DNA of 64,000 nt from Streptomyces sp. CC0208 (lineage in GTDB: Bacteria > Actinomycetota > Actinomycetes > Streptomycetales > Streptomycetaceae): the NCBI RefSeq assembly GCF_003443735.1, contig NZ_CP031969.1:5580001-5644000 (forward strand), written 5' to 3'. How positions within the stretch are numbered: the first letter of the stretch is position 1; every line of letters begins with the position of its first letter. The notes beneath the pieces were generated by a model. The model worked only from the letters and a program-made list of their open reading frames with translations. It ran no database searches and had not been told where the DNA came from. Position numbers and translations under genes: made by a program. This document shows positions 25,983-34,693 of the stretch, piece after piece.

Positions 25983-27389
25983 TCACGTGGACCTCGGCGT
26001 CGATGCATGGCGTTCCAGAAACGCCGAGACCCCCGGCGCCCTACGATGCGGCAGCAGCACCCTCGCCGTCGCCGCCAGCATCGTCTGGATGCGGGACGAC
26101 TGGACCTCGCCCAGCAGCTCCAGCACCCGCAGCCCCGCCGCCGCCCCCTCGTCCGGGTGGCCGCAGCGGGCCAGGTCGTCGGCGAGCTCGGCCGTGTACA
26201 GCGCGATGTTGCGGGTGAAGTGCGGGTCCTGGAGATCCGCCGCGCGGCGCGCGTGCCGGGCGGCCCGGCGCCAGTCGCCCAGCGTGGACCAGCACTGCGC
26301 CTCCAGGCCCTCCAGCTCGGCCTCGCCGTAGAAGCTCATCCACTCGGGGTCGGCGTCCGAGTGGCCCCGCTCGAAGTAGGCCTGCGCGCGGGCGAGCGCC
26401 TGCTCGCACCCGGTGCGGTCGGCGAGCCCCGCCCAGCCGCCCGCCTCGCGCAGCGCGAGCAGCGACATGAGCCGGGCCGAACCCAGGGGCCGGGCGACCC
26501 GTTGGGCTGCCTGCGCGGCCCGTACCGCCTCTCGCGGCCGTCCCGCGTCGCGCGCGAGGAATGCGGTGTTGCAGAAGGCGTGCGCCTCCAGGGCGTCGTC
26601 ACCGGTCACCCGGGCCGTCGCGAGGGCCTCCGCGTAGTGCGAGCGGGCATCGTCGAACCGCCCGGAGTCGTGCGCGAGCCAGCCCACCGAGATGGCGAGT
26701 TCACCCGCGCCCGAGTGCAGCCGGTCGGCGGTCGTCTGCCGGGTCGCGCCGGCGTCCAGGAGCGCGTAGGCGGCGCGCAGGGGAGCCGCCGCGCGCTGGT
26801 ACAGGCCGTCGGCGCCGTGCCGGTCGTCGAGCAGCCGGATTCTGCGCACGGCCTCTTCCAGGGCGCCCGCCTCGCCCGTCCCGGCGCGGCGGACCGGCCG
26901 TCCGGCGGCCGCGGCGTCGAGCGCGAGCCCGAGGGGGCCCAGTGAGGCGGCGGCGACGGTGGCGCCCCCGCCGGTCATGAATGCGCGACGCAGCACGTCG
27001 CTCTCCTCGTAGTTGTCGTACGTCTCGTCGGGGTCCTGCGTGTCCTGCGTGTCATACGGCTCGTGCGTCCCCTGTGTCTCACTCGGGGGGCGCCCCCGGC
27101 GTCCGCGTACGGAGGCGCGGGAGGCGAAGCCCAGGTCGGAGAGCGTGCGGCCGGGGAACATGTGCAGGAACACCCGCTCGTACGCGTAGTTGGGGCAGCG
27201 GATCTCGCCCGCCTCGACACGGCCCACATAGCGTGCGTCGCAGCTGACGCTCTCGCCGATCTCGCGCGCGGCCCGTCGCACCATCGCGGCGAACTCGGCC
27301 GGCGAGCGCTGTCCGCGCAGGCGCCGGAACTCGAGGTTCGGCCTCGGTGGTGTGGGGGACTGGGACGAGGTCACCATTGACGACGCCAT
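25983..27389 (-). CDS. HTH/tetratricopeptide regulatory protein
   Basis: A 468-residue cytoplasmic protein. The N-terminal ~80 residues (LEFRRLRGQRSPAEFAAMVRRAAREIGESVSCDARYVGRVEAGEIRCPNYAYERVFLHMFP) form an XRE-like helix-turn-helix. A linker rich in Asp, Thr and Tyr (about 100-130) and a small hydrophobic stretch (FMTGGGATVAAASLGPLGLAL) follow. The rest is helical repeats of TPR type (YAEALATARVTGDDALEAHAFCNTAFLARDAGRPREAVRAAQ). This layout is common among Streptomyces developmental and antibiotic regulators such as NsdA, but I cannot equate it with one. ATG 27389 has AGAGGA about 7 nt upstream. Confidence 0.78.
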   Translation of the reverse strand: MASSMVTSSQSPTPPRPNLEFRRLRGQRSPAEFAAMVRRAAREIGESVSCDARYVGRVEAGEIRCPNYAYERVFLHMFPGRTLSDLGFASRASVRGRRGRPPSETQGTHEPYDTQDTQDPDETYDNYEESDVLRRAFMTGGGATVAAASLGPLGLALDAAAAGRPVRRAGTGEAGALEEAVRRIRLLDDRHGADGLYQRAAAPLRAAYALLDAGATRQTTADRLHSGAGELAISVGWLAHDSGRFDDARSHYAEALATARVTGDDALEAHAFCNTAFLARDAGRPREAVRAAQAAQRVARPLGSARLMSLLALREAGGWAGLADRTGCEQALARAQAYFERGHSDADPEWMSFYGEAELEGLEAQCWSTLGDWRRAARHARRAADLQDPHFTRNIALYTAELADDLARCGHPDEGAAAGLRVLELLGEVQSSRIQTMLAATARVLLPHRRAPGVSAFLERHASTPRST

Positions 27390-27514
27390 GGCCGGGTCCT
27401 CTCGTGCGAACCGTCGAACCATGCCGGGGGTGGGGCGAGTTGACTGGTTTGTCAGTGTGACGCCCTGTTTCCGGCGGGCAAGAACGTACCTGTTGTGTCC
27501 GGGTCGCCATGCGG

Positions 27515-27545
27515 GGTTTGGCTACAAACCGGATATCTCATCCGG
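27515..27545. promoter_or_regulatory. Paired inverted repeats in a divergent promoter region
   Basis: GGTTTG-gcta-CAAACC (27515-27530) is followed at once by CCGGAT-atctc-ATCCGG (27529-27545). They lie between the regulator gene (start 27389, minus) and the small gene at 27655 (plus). They may be operators or a stem-loop in the leader; the regulator is unknown. Confidence 0.35.
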
Positions 27546-27654
27546 GATCCGCCATGAACTGCCATCCTTTGCGGCGGACTTTCGCCGTAGCCGTTGACGT
27601 CGGCGCGCGTTGAACTTCCCGGAGTCGGACGAGGGTTCCTTGGTGGAGGCCGCG

Positions 27655-28035
27655 ATGGAGATCAGCCGGAGCGTCAATCCCTGTACGCCGGTGTCGTGCG
27701 ACGTGGTCACGGTGCCGACGCGACACGGCCTGGAGGCCGTCGACATCCTGCGGCGGGGGATGAGTGAGGGCGTCGGGCCCGTGCTGCACGACGACGGTGG
27801 CCAGACCTTGGGGTTCCTGGTGCCGCCGGGGACGGCGGCGGGCTGGGACGTGCCGGGGAGCACCTGCACGGAGACCGACGGCCGGGGGCTGCGGCTGGCT
27901 CCGGAGCCGCCCGTGGAGGGGGCGGACTGGCTGCTGCCGCCGGGAGACGCGGATCTGGCGACGGACCCCGCGGTGCTCCGGGCGGCACTGGGCGAGGCGG
28001 CGAGACTGATCGAGGCCGCGGACAATTGCCGTTGA
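27655..28035 (+). CDS. Small conserved hypothetical protein
   Basis: A 126-residue cytoplasmic protein with no recognised domain. Its features are a Cys pair near the N terminus (VNPCTPVSCDVVTVP) and an acidic C-terminal helix (LRAALGEAARLIEAADNC). GLEAVDILRRGMSEGVGPVLHDDGGQTLGFLVPPGTAAGWDVPG suggests a compact alpha/beta fold. The ATG at 27655 is supported by GGTGGAGG ending 5 nt upstream; the frame also has a TTG at 27610. It is divergent from the HTH/TPR regulator, which may control it. Confidence 0.6.
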   Translation: MEISRSVNPCTPVSCDVVTVPTRHGLEAVDILRRGMSEGVGPVLHDDGGQTLGFLVPPGTAAGWDVPGSTCTETDGRGLRLAPEPPVEGADWLLPPGDADLATDPAVLRAALGEAARLIEAADNCR

Positions 28036-28101
28036 CCGGCAGCCGGCCGTTCCCACCGGCCCGCGGACGCGGGAAGGTCTTGCGCCGCGGATAATGGCGT
28101 A

Positions 28102-28971
28102 GTGGGTAAGTCCAAAAGCTCTCGCCGTGGCAGCCCGGCCGCCGATGCCGTCGTCGAACCCGTCGACGGCGGCCTCGCCGAGCTCATCCCCGACCGGGAA
28201 CGCCCGCACGCGTGGACGCTGCTCATCGACGGCGCCCCCCAGTCCCACGTCGACCTCGACGACCCACGCCACCTCTCCTTCGAGTACCAGCGCCGGCTCG
28301 GCCACGTCATCGACCTGGTCGCGCCCCCGAACAAGCCCGTGCACGCCGTACACCTCGGCGGCGGCGCGTTCACCCTCGCCCGGTACCTCGCCGCCACCCG
28401 GCCCCGCTCCACCCAGCAGGTCGTCGAGCGGGACGCGGCGCTCGTACAACTGGTCCGGCAGAAGCTTCCGTTGGAGCCGACCGCGCGGATACGCGTGCGG
28501 TCCGTCGACGCCCGCGAGGGTCTCGCCAAGGTCCCCGACGGATGGGCCGATCTCGTCATCGCCGACGTGTTCAGCGGAGCCAGGACCCCGGCACACCTCA
28601 CCTCCACCGAGTTCCTCGACGAGGTCCGAAGGGCGCTCAAGCCGGGCGGTCGCTACGCCGCCAACCTCGCCGACGGACCGCCGCTCGCCCATCTCCGCGG
28701 CCAGATCGCCACCGCCGCCGCCCGCTTCCCGGAACTCGCCCTCGTCGCCGACCCGACGGTCCTGCGCGGCAAACGCTTCGGCAACGCCGTACTCGTCGCC
28801 TCCGACACCCCCCTGCCGATCGCGGAACTGACCCGCCGGGCCGCCTCCGATCCGCACCCCGGCCGCGTCGAACACGGCAAGGCGCTCCTCGACTTCACCG
28901 GAGGGGCCGTACCCGTGACGGACGCCGAGGCGGTGGCCTCCCCGGCGCCGCCCGCGTCCGTGTTCCGATGA
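28102..28971 (+). CDS. Spermidine-synthase-like SAM-binding protein
   Basis: A 289-residue Rossmann-fold protein. The sequence HLSFEYQRRLGHVIDLVAPPNKPVHAVHLGGGAFTLARYL, then VVERDAALVQLVRQKLPL and WADLVIADVFSGARTPAHLTSTEFLDEVRRALKPGGRYAANLADG, follows the spermidine-synthase/methyltransferase pattern, with the GGG-containing SAM or decarboxylated-SAM loop and an acidic strand end. Aminopropyl transfer is not proven; many actinobacterial members lack polyamine-synthase residues. The start is GTG 28102, and no strong ribosome-binding site is visible. It converges with the next gene after 9 bp. Confidence 0.75.
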   Translation: MGKSKSSRRGSPAADAVVEPVDGGLAELIPDRERPHAWTLLIDGAPQSHVDLDDPRHLSFEYQRRLGHVIDLVAPPNKPVHAVHLGGGAFTLARYLAATRPRSTQQVVERDAALVQLVRQKLPLEPTARIRVRSVDAREGLAKVPDGWADLVIADVFSGARTPAHLTSTEFLDEVRRALKPGGRYAANLADGPPLAHLRGQIATAAARFPELALVADPTVLRGKRFGNAVLVASDTPLPIAELTRRAASDPHPGRVEHGKALLDFTGGAVPVTDAEAVASPAPPASVFR

Positions 28972-28980
28972 CCCGGTGAG

Positions 28981-29490
28981 TCAGTAGGTGCCGATCTCCA
29001 CCCGCGGCGGTCCGTCGTGCCAGGTGCAGAACACCGACACCCGGTCCGCTCCCGAGCTGAACTCCACCCGGATCCACGACTCCGTCTTCCACACCTGCAT
29101 CGACCAGCCGGTGCCCGGCGTCGCGGACACCAGGGTCGCCGACTTGTCACCGAGGTCGAAGACCGCGCGGCCGCCGTCGGTGTCGTAGCTCCTGACCTTG
29201 CCGGAGGCGGTGGGGGAGGGGCTCTTCGCGGAGAGGGTCGGGCTCGCGGTCGGGGCACTCGGCGTCGGTGCGGGGCTCTTCGACGGGGTCGCCCGCCCGG
29301 TCCGCGTCGGCGTCGGCGACGCCAGCGGCTTCGACTCCTGCGTGGTCGCCTCGGCCGCCGTGATGGGCAGCGCGCGCGGCGGATCGTAGGCCGTGCCCGC
29401 CATGACCGTGTGGACACCCCACCAGGACAGCGTGACCGCCGCGCCCGTGGCGAGCAGCCAGGCCAGTACGTGTACGAGTCCTCTGCGCAT
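28981..29490 (-). CDS. Membrane-anchored secreted protein with Ser/Pro/Thr-rich stalk
   Basis: A 169-residue protein. One N-terminal transmembrane helix (HVLAWLLATGAAVTLSWWGVHTVMAG, about 6-31) leads to a low-complexity linker of Pro, Ser, Thr and Lys (about 50-105: SPTPTRTGRATPSKSPAPTP). A globular C-terminal domain (about 110-169, GRAVFDLGDKSATLVSATPGTGWSMQVWKTESWIRVEF) follows. The N-in, C-out topology puts the domain outside the membrane. The start used is ATG 29490; the frame is open to 29595. It is divergent from the two-component response regulator and could be a target or sensor accessory, which is inference. Confidence 0.65.
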   Translation of the reverse strand: MRRGLVHVLAWLLATGAAVTLSWWGVHTVMAGTAYDPPRALPITAAEATTQESKPLASPTPTRTGRATPSKSPAPTPSAPTASPTLSAKSPSPTASGKVRSYDTDGGRAVFDLGDKSATLVSATPGTGWSMQVWKTESWIRVEFSSGADRVSVFCTWHDGPPRVEIGTY

Positions 29491-29588
29491 CGCCCGCCAT
29501 ACTGCCTCACGCGTCCCACGGGCCGCACCCGGACTGAGTTGTCCACAGGCCCCGACCGTGCTCGCCCGAATCGCGTACGGTGCGGCGC

Positions 29589-30293
29589 ATGGCAAGTGTG
29601 CTCGTGGTCGAGGACGACCAGTTCGTTCGTTCGGCGCTCATCCGGCACCTGACCGACGCGGCACACACCGTGCGCAGCGTGGGGACGGCGCTGGAGGCGC
29701 TGCGCGAGGTCGCCCATTTCCGTTTCGACGTGGTGATCCTGGACCTCGGTCTGCCCGATCTCGACGGGTCCGAGGCCCTGAAGATGCTGCGCGGGATCAC
29801 CGACGTCCCGGTCATCATCGCCACCGCCCGGGACGACGAGTCGGAGATCGTCCGCCTGTTGAACGCCGGGGCGGACGACTACCTCACCAAGCCCTTCTCG
29901 GTCGAGCACCTCTCCGCCCGGATGGCCGCCGTCCTACGACGGTCCCGGGCCGCCGGAGGCGACGCACCGCCCGAGACCGTGCTGCGCGTGGGCGGCCTGA
30001 GCGTCGACCCGCTGCGCCGCCAGGCCGAACTGGACGGCGTCCGACTCGACCTCACCCGCCGCGAGTTCGACCTGCTCGCCTTCCTGGCCGCCCGGCCCGG
30101 GGTGGTCGTCCCCCGCAAGGAACTCCTCGCGGAGGTCTGGCAGCAGTCCTACGGCGACGACCAGACGATCGACGTCCATCTGTCGTGGCTCCGGCGCAAG
30201 TTGGGCGAGACGGCAGCGCAGCCCCGCTATCTGCACACCCTGCGGGGCGTCGGCGTGAAGCTGGAACCACCGGGCGGGGGGCTGCCGCTGTGA
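29589..30293 (+). CDS. OmpR-family response regulator
   Basis: A 234-residue two-component regulator. The receiver domain has acidic residues at 8-10 (VVEDD), the phospho-acceptor Asp52 in VVILDLGLPDLDG, and the conserved Lys in YLTKPF. A C-terminal winged-helix DNA-binding domain (about 135-228: LTRREFDLLAFLAARPGVVVPRKELLAEVW, DVHLSWLRRKLGE) follows. It acts with the histidine kinase encoded next, with a 4-nt overlap. No ribosome-binding site is visible before ATG 29589, and the bases just upstream (CGTACGGTGCGGCGC) leave room for a leaderless or very short leader. A GTG at 29580 is an alternative. Confidence 0.88.
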   Translation: MASVLVVEDDQFVRSALIRHLTDAAHTVRSVGTALEALREVAHFRFDVVILDLGLPDLDGSEALKMLRGITDVPVIIATARDDESEIVRLLNAGADDYLTKPFSVEHLSARMAAVLRRSRAAGGDAPPETVLRVGGLSVDPLRRQAELDGVRLDLTRREFDLLAFLAARPGVVVPRKELLAEVWQQSYGDDQTIDVHLSWLRRKLGETAAQPRYLHTLRGVGVKLEPPGGGLPL

Positions 30294-31699
30294 GATGGGC
30301 TCTGGTCAAGGTCTGCCTGGCGGTCACCACCATGGTCGTGGTCGCCTTCGCCGTCCCGCTCGGCCTCGTCATCAAGGAGATGGCCCGGGACCGCGCGTTC
30401 TCCAACGCCGAGCGGCAGGCGGCCGCCGTCGCCCCCGCCCTGTCCATCACCACCGACCGCGACCAGCTGGAGCGGGTCGTCGCCTCCGCGGGCTCGGACG
30501 CCGGGATGGCCGTCCACATACCGGCCGACGGTGAGGGACGGAGCGCTCAGCAGGCCGTGGACATCGGACGGCGCCGGGCCGCCGCCGACGACATCGCGAC
30601 CGTGCGCCGACTGGGCCGCGCCTCCACCACCGAGGTGCCCGGCGGCTCCACCCTCCTCCAGCCGGTCGCGCTCAGCTCCGGCGAGATCGCCGTCGTCGAG
30701 GTGTACGTCCCCGAGTCCGAGGTGAGCAACGGCGTCGCGACCGCCTGGGCGGTGCTCGCCGGCGTCGGCATCGCGCTCGTCGTCGGCTCGGTCGCGGTCG
30801 CCGACCGGCTCGGCGTCCGGATGGTGCAGCCCGCGCAGAAACTCGTCGAGGGCGCCCACGAGCTGGGGGAGGGGAAACTGGGGTCGAGGGTGCCCGAAGA
30901 GGGGCCGACCGAACTCAGGCTGGCAGCCGTCGCGTTCAACTCCATGGCCGACCAGGTCGTCCAACTGCTCGCGAACGAAAGGGAGCTGGCCGCCGACCTG
31001 TCCCACCGGCTGCGCACCCCGCTGACCGTGCTGCGGCTCAACGCGGCCTCGCTCGGGGACGGTCAGGCCGCCGAGCAGACCCGGGCCGCGGTCGCGCAGC
31101 TGGAGCGCGAGGTCGACACCATCATCCGTACCGCCCGGGAGGCCAAACCGCAGACCGCGGCCGCCGGGCCCGGCGCCGGGTGCGACGCGGCCGAGGTGGT
31201 CCGCGAGCGGATGGGGTTCTGGTCGGCGCTCGCCGAGGACGAGGGCCGCAAGTGGCGGGTGGCCGGCACCGAGCGGCCGGTGCGCATACCCGTGGCCCGG
31301 GCGGACCTCGCCGCCGCCCTCGACGCCCTGCTCGGCAACGTCTTCCGGCACACCCCGGAGGGCACGGCCTTCGCGGTCGACGTGCACAACGGCGAGGACG
31401 CGGTGATCGTGCTCGTCTCCGACGCGGGACCCGGCATCCGCGACCCCGAGGCCGCCATGGCCCGCGGGCGGGGGTCCGGCAGCACCGGGTCGACCGGGCT
31501 CGGGCTCGACATCGTCCGGCGGCTCGCCGAGGCGACGGGCGGGGACGTACGGATCGGGTCGTCGGTGCTGGGCGGCACCGAGGTGCGGGTCTGGATCCAG
31601 CTGGACGGGCGGGAGCCGGTGCGCCGGGGACACCGGGTGCGCAGGCGCAGGACCGGCAGACTGGTCTCGACCTTTAACCGACCCCGATCCCTTCCTTAA
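30290..31699 (+). CDS. Sensor histidine kinase
   Basis: A 469-residue membrane kinase. The first transmembrane helix (about 4-28) and a second (about 150-170) flank an extracellular sensor region of about 120 residues. A HAMP-like linker follows, then the H-box DLSHRLRTPLTVLRL with phospho-accepting His. The ATP-binding domain has N-box NVFRHTPEG, D-box VSDAGPGI and the G-box GSGSTGSTGLGLDIVRRLAEATGG. GTG 30290 overlaps the regulator stop (GTGA). The signal it senses is unknown. A basic C-terminal tail (RRGHRVRRRRTGRL) is unusual but not a domain. Confidence 0.88.
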   Translation: MRWALVKVCLAVTTMVVVAFAVPLGLVIKEMARDRAFSNAERQAAAVAPALSITTDRDQLERVVASAGSDAGMAVHIPADGEGRSAQQAVDIGRRRAAADDIATVRRLGRASTTEVPGGSTLLQPVALSSGEIAVVEVYVPESEVSNGVATAWAVLAGVGIALVVGSVAVADRLGVRMVQPAQKLVEGAHELGEGKLGSRVPEEGPTELRLAAVAFNSMADQVVQLLANERELAADLSHRLRTPLTVLRLNAASLGDGQAAEQTRAAVAQLEREVDTIIRTAREAKPQTAAAGPGAGCDAAEVVRERMGFWSALAEDEGRKWRVAGTERPVRIPVARADLAAALDALLGNVFRHTPEGTAFAVDVHNGEDAVIVLVSDAGPGIRDPEAAMARGRGSGSTGSTGLGLDIVRRLAEATGGDVRIGSSVLGGTEVRVWIQLDGREPVRRGHRVRRRRTGRLVSTFNRPRSLP

Positions 31700-31773
31700 G
31701 CGCGGCCTAAGATCCTCAACGCCCGTCCTGATCAGGTCATTTGCCCGATTCCGGATCGCTAGCGTGCCACGCC

Positions 31774-33174
31774 ATGAGCATGCATCGGCGCAGACTGAAC
31801 GGCAGGAACAAGGCGATCGGCGGGGTGGTCGCCGCCGCCGTGGTGGGGACCGGCGCGGTCCTGTTGAGCGGGACCGCCCAGGCGGCCGGGATCGGCGCCG
31901 CGTACACGAGGACGAGCGGCTGGTCCACGGGGTACACCGCGCAGTACGTCGTCACCAACAACAGCGGGGCGGCGGACCTGGCCTGGAAGCTGGAGTTCGA
32001 TCTGCCGTCGGGCTCGAAGCTCGGCTCCCTGTGGAACGCCGAGTCGGCGGTGAGCGGGCAACACGTCACCGTGACCTCGGCGAAGTGGGACACCGACGGG
32101 CTGGCGCCCGGCGAGTCGGTCACCGTCGGTTTCGTCGTCAACGGCGCCGCCGACCCCACCGGGTGTCTCGTGGACGGCGCGAAGTGCTCCGCCGACGACA
32201 CCCCCGACCCCAAACCCACCGCCACACCCAAACCCACCGCCACACCCACAGCCACCCCGACCTCCACCGCTTCCCCCTCGAAGGGCGACGGCTTCGCCCC
32301 CTACGTCGACACCTCCCTCTACCCCGCCTTCGACCTCCTCGCCGCGGCCGACGCCACCGGCGTGAAGGACTACCACCTCGCCTTCGTCACCGACGGCGGC
32401 GGCTGCACCCCCAAGTGGGGCGGGGTCACCGACCTGGCGAGCGACGCCGTGGCCGCGCAGATCGGCGCGCTGCGGGCGAAGGGCGGTGACGTCCGGGTCT
32501 CCTTCGGCGGCGCCTCCGGCTCCGAGCTGGCCACGACCTGCTCCTCGGCGGACGCGCTGGCGGCGGCGTACGGCAAGGCCGTGGACGCGTACGGCCTCAC
32601 CAAGGTCGACTTCGACGTGGAGGGCGGGGCGCTGCCGAACACGGCCGCGAACACCCGGCGCGCGCAGGCGATCGCGAAGCTCCAGGACCGCCACCCCGGC
32701 CTGGACGTCTCCTACACCCTCCCGGTGATGCCCGAGGGCCTCACCCAGGACGGGGTCGACCTGCTCGCGAACGCCAAGTCCAACGGCGTGCGGATCGACA
32801 CCGTGAACATCATGGCGATGGACTACGGGGCCTCGTACAGCGGGGACATGGGCACCTACGCCGAGCAGGCGGCCACGGCCACCCAGGCACAGGTCAAGGG
32901 TGTTCTGGGGCTGTCGGACAGCGCCGCCTGGAAGGCGGTCGGGGTCACGCCGATGATCGGGGTCAACGACGTGGCCTCGGAGATCTTCAAGGTCGAGGAC
33001 GCCACCCAGCTCGTGGCCTTCGCCAAGGCGAAGGGACTGGGCCCGCTGTCGATGTGGTCCGCCACCCGGGACAAGCAGTGCCCCGGCGGTGCGAAGCCCT
33101 CCGCCGACGCGAGCTGCAGCTCGGTCGTCCAGGCCCCGTTCGCCTTCTCGAAGGCCTTCGCCGCCTACAACTGA
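31774..33174 (+). CDS. Secreted GH18 chitinase-like enzyme with CBM2-like module
   Basis: A 466-residue protein. A signal peptide (KAIGGVVAAAVVGTGAVLLSG, cleavage near TAQA) is followed by a cellulose/chitin-binding CBM2-like domain (about 36-135), a threonine-proline linker (about 140-165, PDPKPTATPKPTATP) and a GH18 barrel. The DxDxE-type motif is at KVDFDVEGG with Glu283 as the probable acid and Asp279/Asp281 before it. It would hydrolyse chitin-type beta-1,4 GlcNAc polymers or bind them. The start ATG 31774 has no obvious ribosome-binding site; ATG 31780 is alternative. The palindrome CCTGATCAGG (31727-31736) lies just upstream. No dre element is seen. Confidence 0.82.
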   Translation: MSMHRRRLNGRNKAIGGVVAAAVVGTGAVLLSGTAQAAGIGAAYTRTSGWSTGYTAQYVVTNNSGAADLAWKLEFDLPSGSKLGSLWNAESAVSGQHVTVTSAKWDTDGLAPGESVTVGFVVNGAADPTGCLVDGAKCSADDTPDPKPTATPKPTATPTATPTSTASPSKGDGFAPYVDTSLYPAFDLLAAADATGVKDYHLAFVTDGGGCTPKWGGVTDLASDAVAAQIGALRAKGGDVRVSFGGASGSELATTCSSADALAAAYGKAVDAYGLTKVDFDVEGGALPNTAANTRRAQAIAKLQDRHPGLDVSYTLPVMPEGLTQDGVDLLANAKSNGVRIDTVNIMAMDYGASYSGDMGTYAEQAATATQAQVKGVLGLSDSAAWKAVGVTPMIGVNDVASEIFKVEDATQLVAFAKAKGLGPLSMWSATRDKQCPGGAKPSADASCSSVVQAPFAFSKAFAAYN

Positions 33175-33375
33175 ACCCACCGGCGACGAGGCTCCTGGGT
33201 CACTGGTAGGCAGGGATGTCGGTCACGTTTCGACAAATCGGGTCGATAACTATTGACGCATGACCTGACATACCGCTGTCATTGCGCCACCGTGTTCGGT
33301 CAAGTTGGTTTCTGGTCGATTACGACTGGTCTCCGAATCCCTCCATGACCGAACCCCTGCCTTCAGGAGCCGTAC

Positions 33376-34680
33376 ATGCGTGATCTCTCGTCTTCCCTCC
33401 CTTCGCCCAGCCGTCGTGGTGTGCTCAAGGGGGTGGGTGGTGCCGCCCTCCTCGGCGCGGGTATCCCGTTGCTGTCCGCCTGTGGCAGCAGCGGCAGCTC
33501 CAGCGACCCGAAGACCGTGAGCCTGGGGTCGAACGCGTCGGACGCGGTGCCGAAGAAGGCGTTCGCCGAGATCTACGCGGCCTTCAAGAAGCAGTCCGGG
33601 ATCACGGTCGACGTGAACACCAAGGACCACAACACGTTCCAGGAGCAGATCAACTCCTACCTCCAGGGCACGCCGGACGACGTGTTCAACTGGTTCGCCG
33701 GGTACCGGATGCAGTTCTTCGCCGCGAAGAACCTCGCCTCCCCGATCGACGACGTGTGGGACAAGATAGGCGGCAACTTCCCGGACGCCATGAAGAAGCT
33801 GTCCAAGGGCGCGGACGGCAAGTACTACTTCGTGCCGCTGTACACGTACCCGTGGGCGATCTTCTACCGCAAGAGCGTCTTCCAGCAGCACGGCTACGAG
33901 GTCCCGACCACGTGGGACCAGCTGGTCGCCCTGTCCAAGCAGATGAAGAAGGACGGCCTGGTCCCGATCGCGTTCGGCGACAAGGACGCCTGGCCGGCGA
34001 TGGGCACCTTCGACCAGATCAACTTCCGCCTCAACGGCTACGACTTCCACGTGGAGCTGATGGCGGGCAAGGCCGCGTGGACCGACGCCAAGGTCAAGGC
34101 CGCCTTCGACCACTGGGCCGAGCTGCTGCCCTACCACCAGGACGGTTTCATGGGCCGCACCTGGCAGGACGCCGCCCAGACGCTGGTGTCCAAGAAGGCC
34201 GGCATGTACCTGCTGGGCTCCTTCGTGGCCCAGCAGTTCACCAACAAGGCGGACCTGGACGACCTGGACTTCTTCGCCTTCCCGGAGATCAACCCCGCCT
34301 ACGGCCAGGACACCGTGGAGGCGCCCACCGACGGCTTCATGGTCTCCAAGGCGCCGAAGAACAAGGCCGGTGTCACCAAGCTGCTCGAGTACCTGGGCAC
34401 CCCGGCGGCGGAGCAGATCTACCTCAAGGCCGACTCCAGCGTGGTGGCCGCCTCCAGCAAGGCCGACACCTCCTCCTACACGCCGCTGCAGAAGAAGGCG
34501 TACGAGATGATCTCCGGCGCCAAGAGCCTGACCCAGTTCATGGACCGCGACTCGCGCCCCGACTTCACCTCGACGGTGATGCAGCCCGCGCTGCAGAAGT
34601 TCCTCCAGAACCCCAAGGGCGTCGACAGTCTGCTGGCCTCGATCGAACGCCAGAAGAAGACGATCTTCGCGTCCTCCTGA
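33376..34680 (+). CDS. Sugar ABC transporter substrate-binding lipoprotein (Tat-type)
   Basis: A 434-residue extracellular sugar-binding protein of the SBP_bac_1 family. The N terminus has a twin-arginine motif (SRRGVLKG) and a lipobox LLSAC with the lipidated Cys near residue 36, followed by a Gly/Ser linker. The mature part (TVSLGSNASDAVPKKAFAEIYAAFKKQSGITVDVNTKDHNTFQEQINSYLQGTPDDVF) is typical. ATG 33376 has CAGGAG at 33364-33369. It begins a five-gene operon of transporter, GH36 and GH42, so the ligand is probably a galactoside. No ATPase is encoded nearby; MsiK from elsewhere would energise it. Confidence 0.85.
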   Translation: MRDLSSSLPSPSRRGVLKGVGGAALLGAGIPLLSACGSSGSSSDPKTVSLGSNASDAVPKKAFAEIYAAFKKQSGITVDVNTKDHNTFQEQINSYLQGTPDDVFNWFAGYRMQFFAAKNLASPIDDVWDKIGGNFPDAMKKLSKGADGKYYFVPLYTYPWAIFYRKSVFQQHGYEVPTTWDQLVALSKQMKKDGLVPIAFGDKDAWPAMGTFDQINFRLNGYDFHVELMAGKAAWTDAKVKAAFDHWAELLPYHQDGFMGRTWQDAAQTLVSKKAGMYLLGSFVAQQFTNKADLDDLDFFAFPEINPAYGQDTVEAPTDGFMVSKAPKNKAGVTKLLEYLGTPAAEQIYLKADSSVVAASSKADTSSYTPLQKKAYEMISGAKSLTQFMDRDSRPDFTSTVMQPALQKFLQNPKGVDSLLASIERQKKTIFASS

Positions 34681-34693
34681 GCTGAGCGGCTGA

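Noticed and set aside
29393..30289. Upstream extension of the histidine kinase frame
   Set aside because: It is the response-regulator gene read in another frame; the kinase starts at GTG 30290.
33325..33340. dre-like half ACTGGTCT upstream of the galactoside operon
   Set aside because: Only one half matches the DasR consensus; the other half (CCGAATCC) does not.
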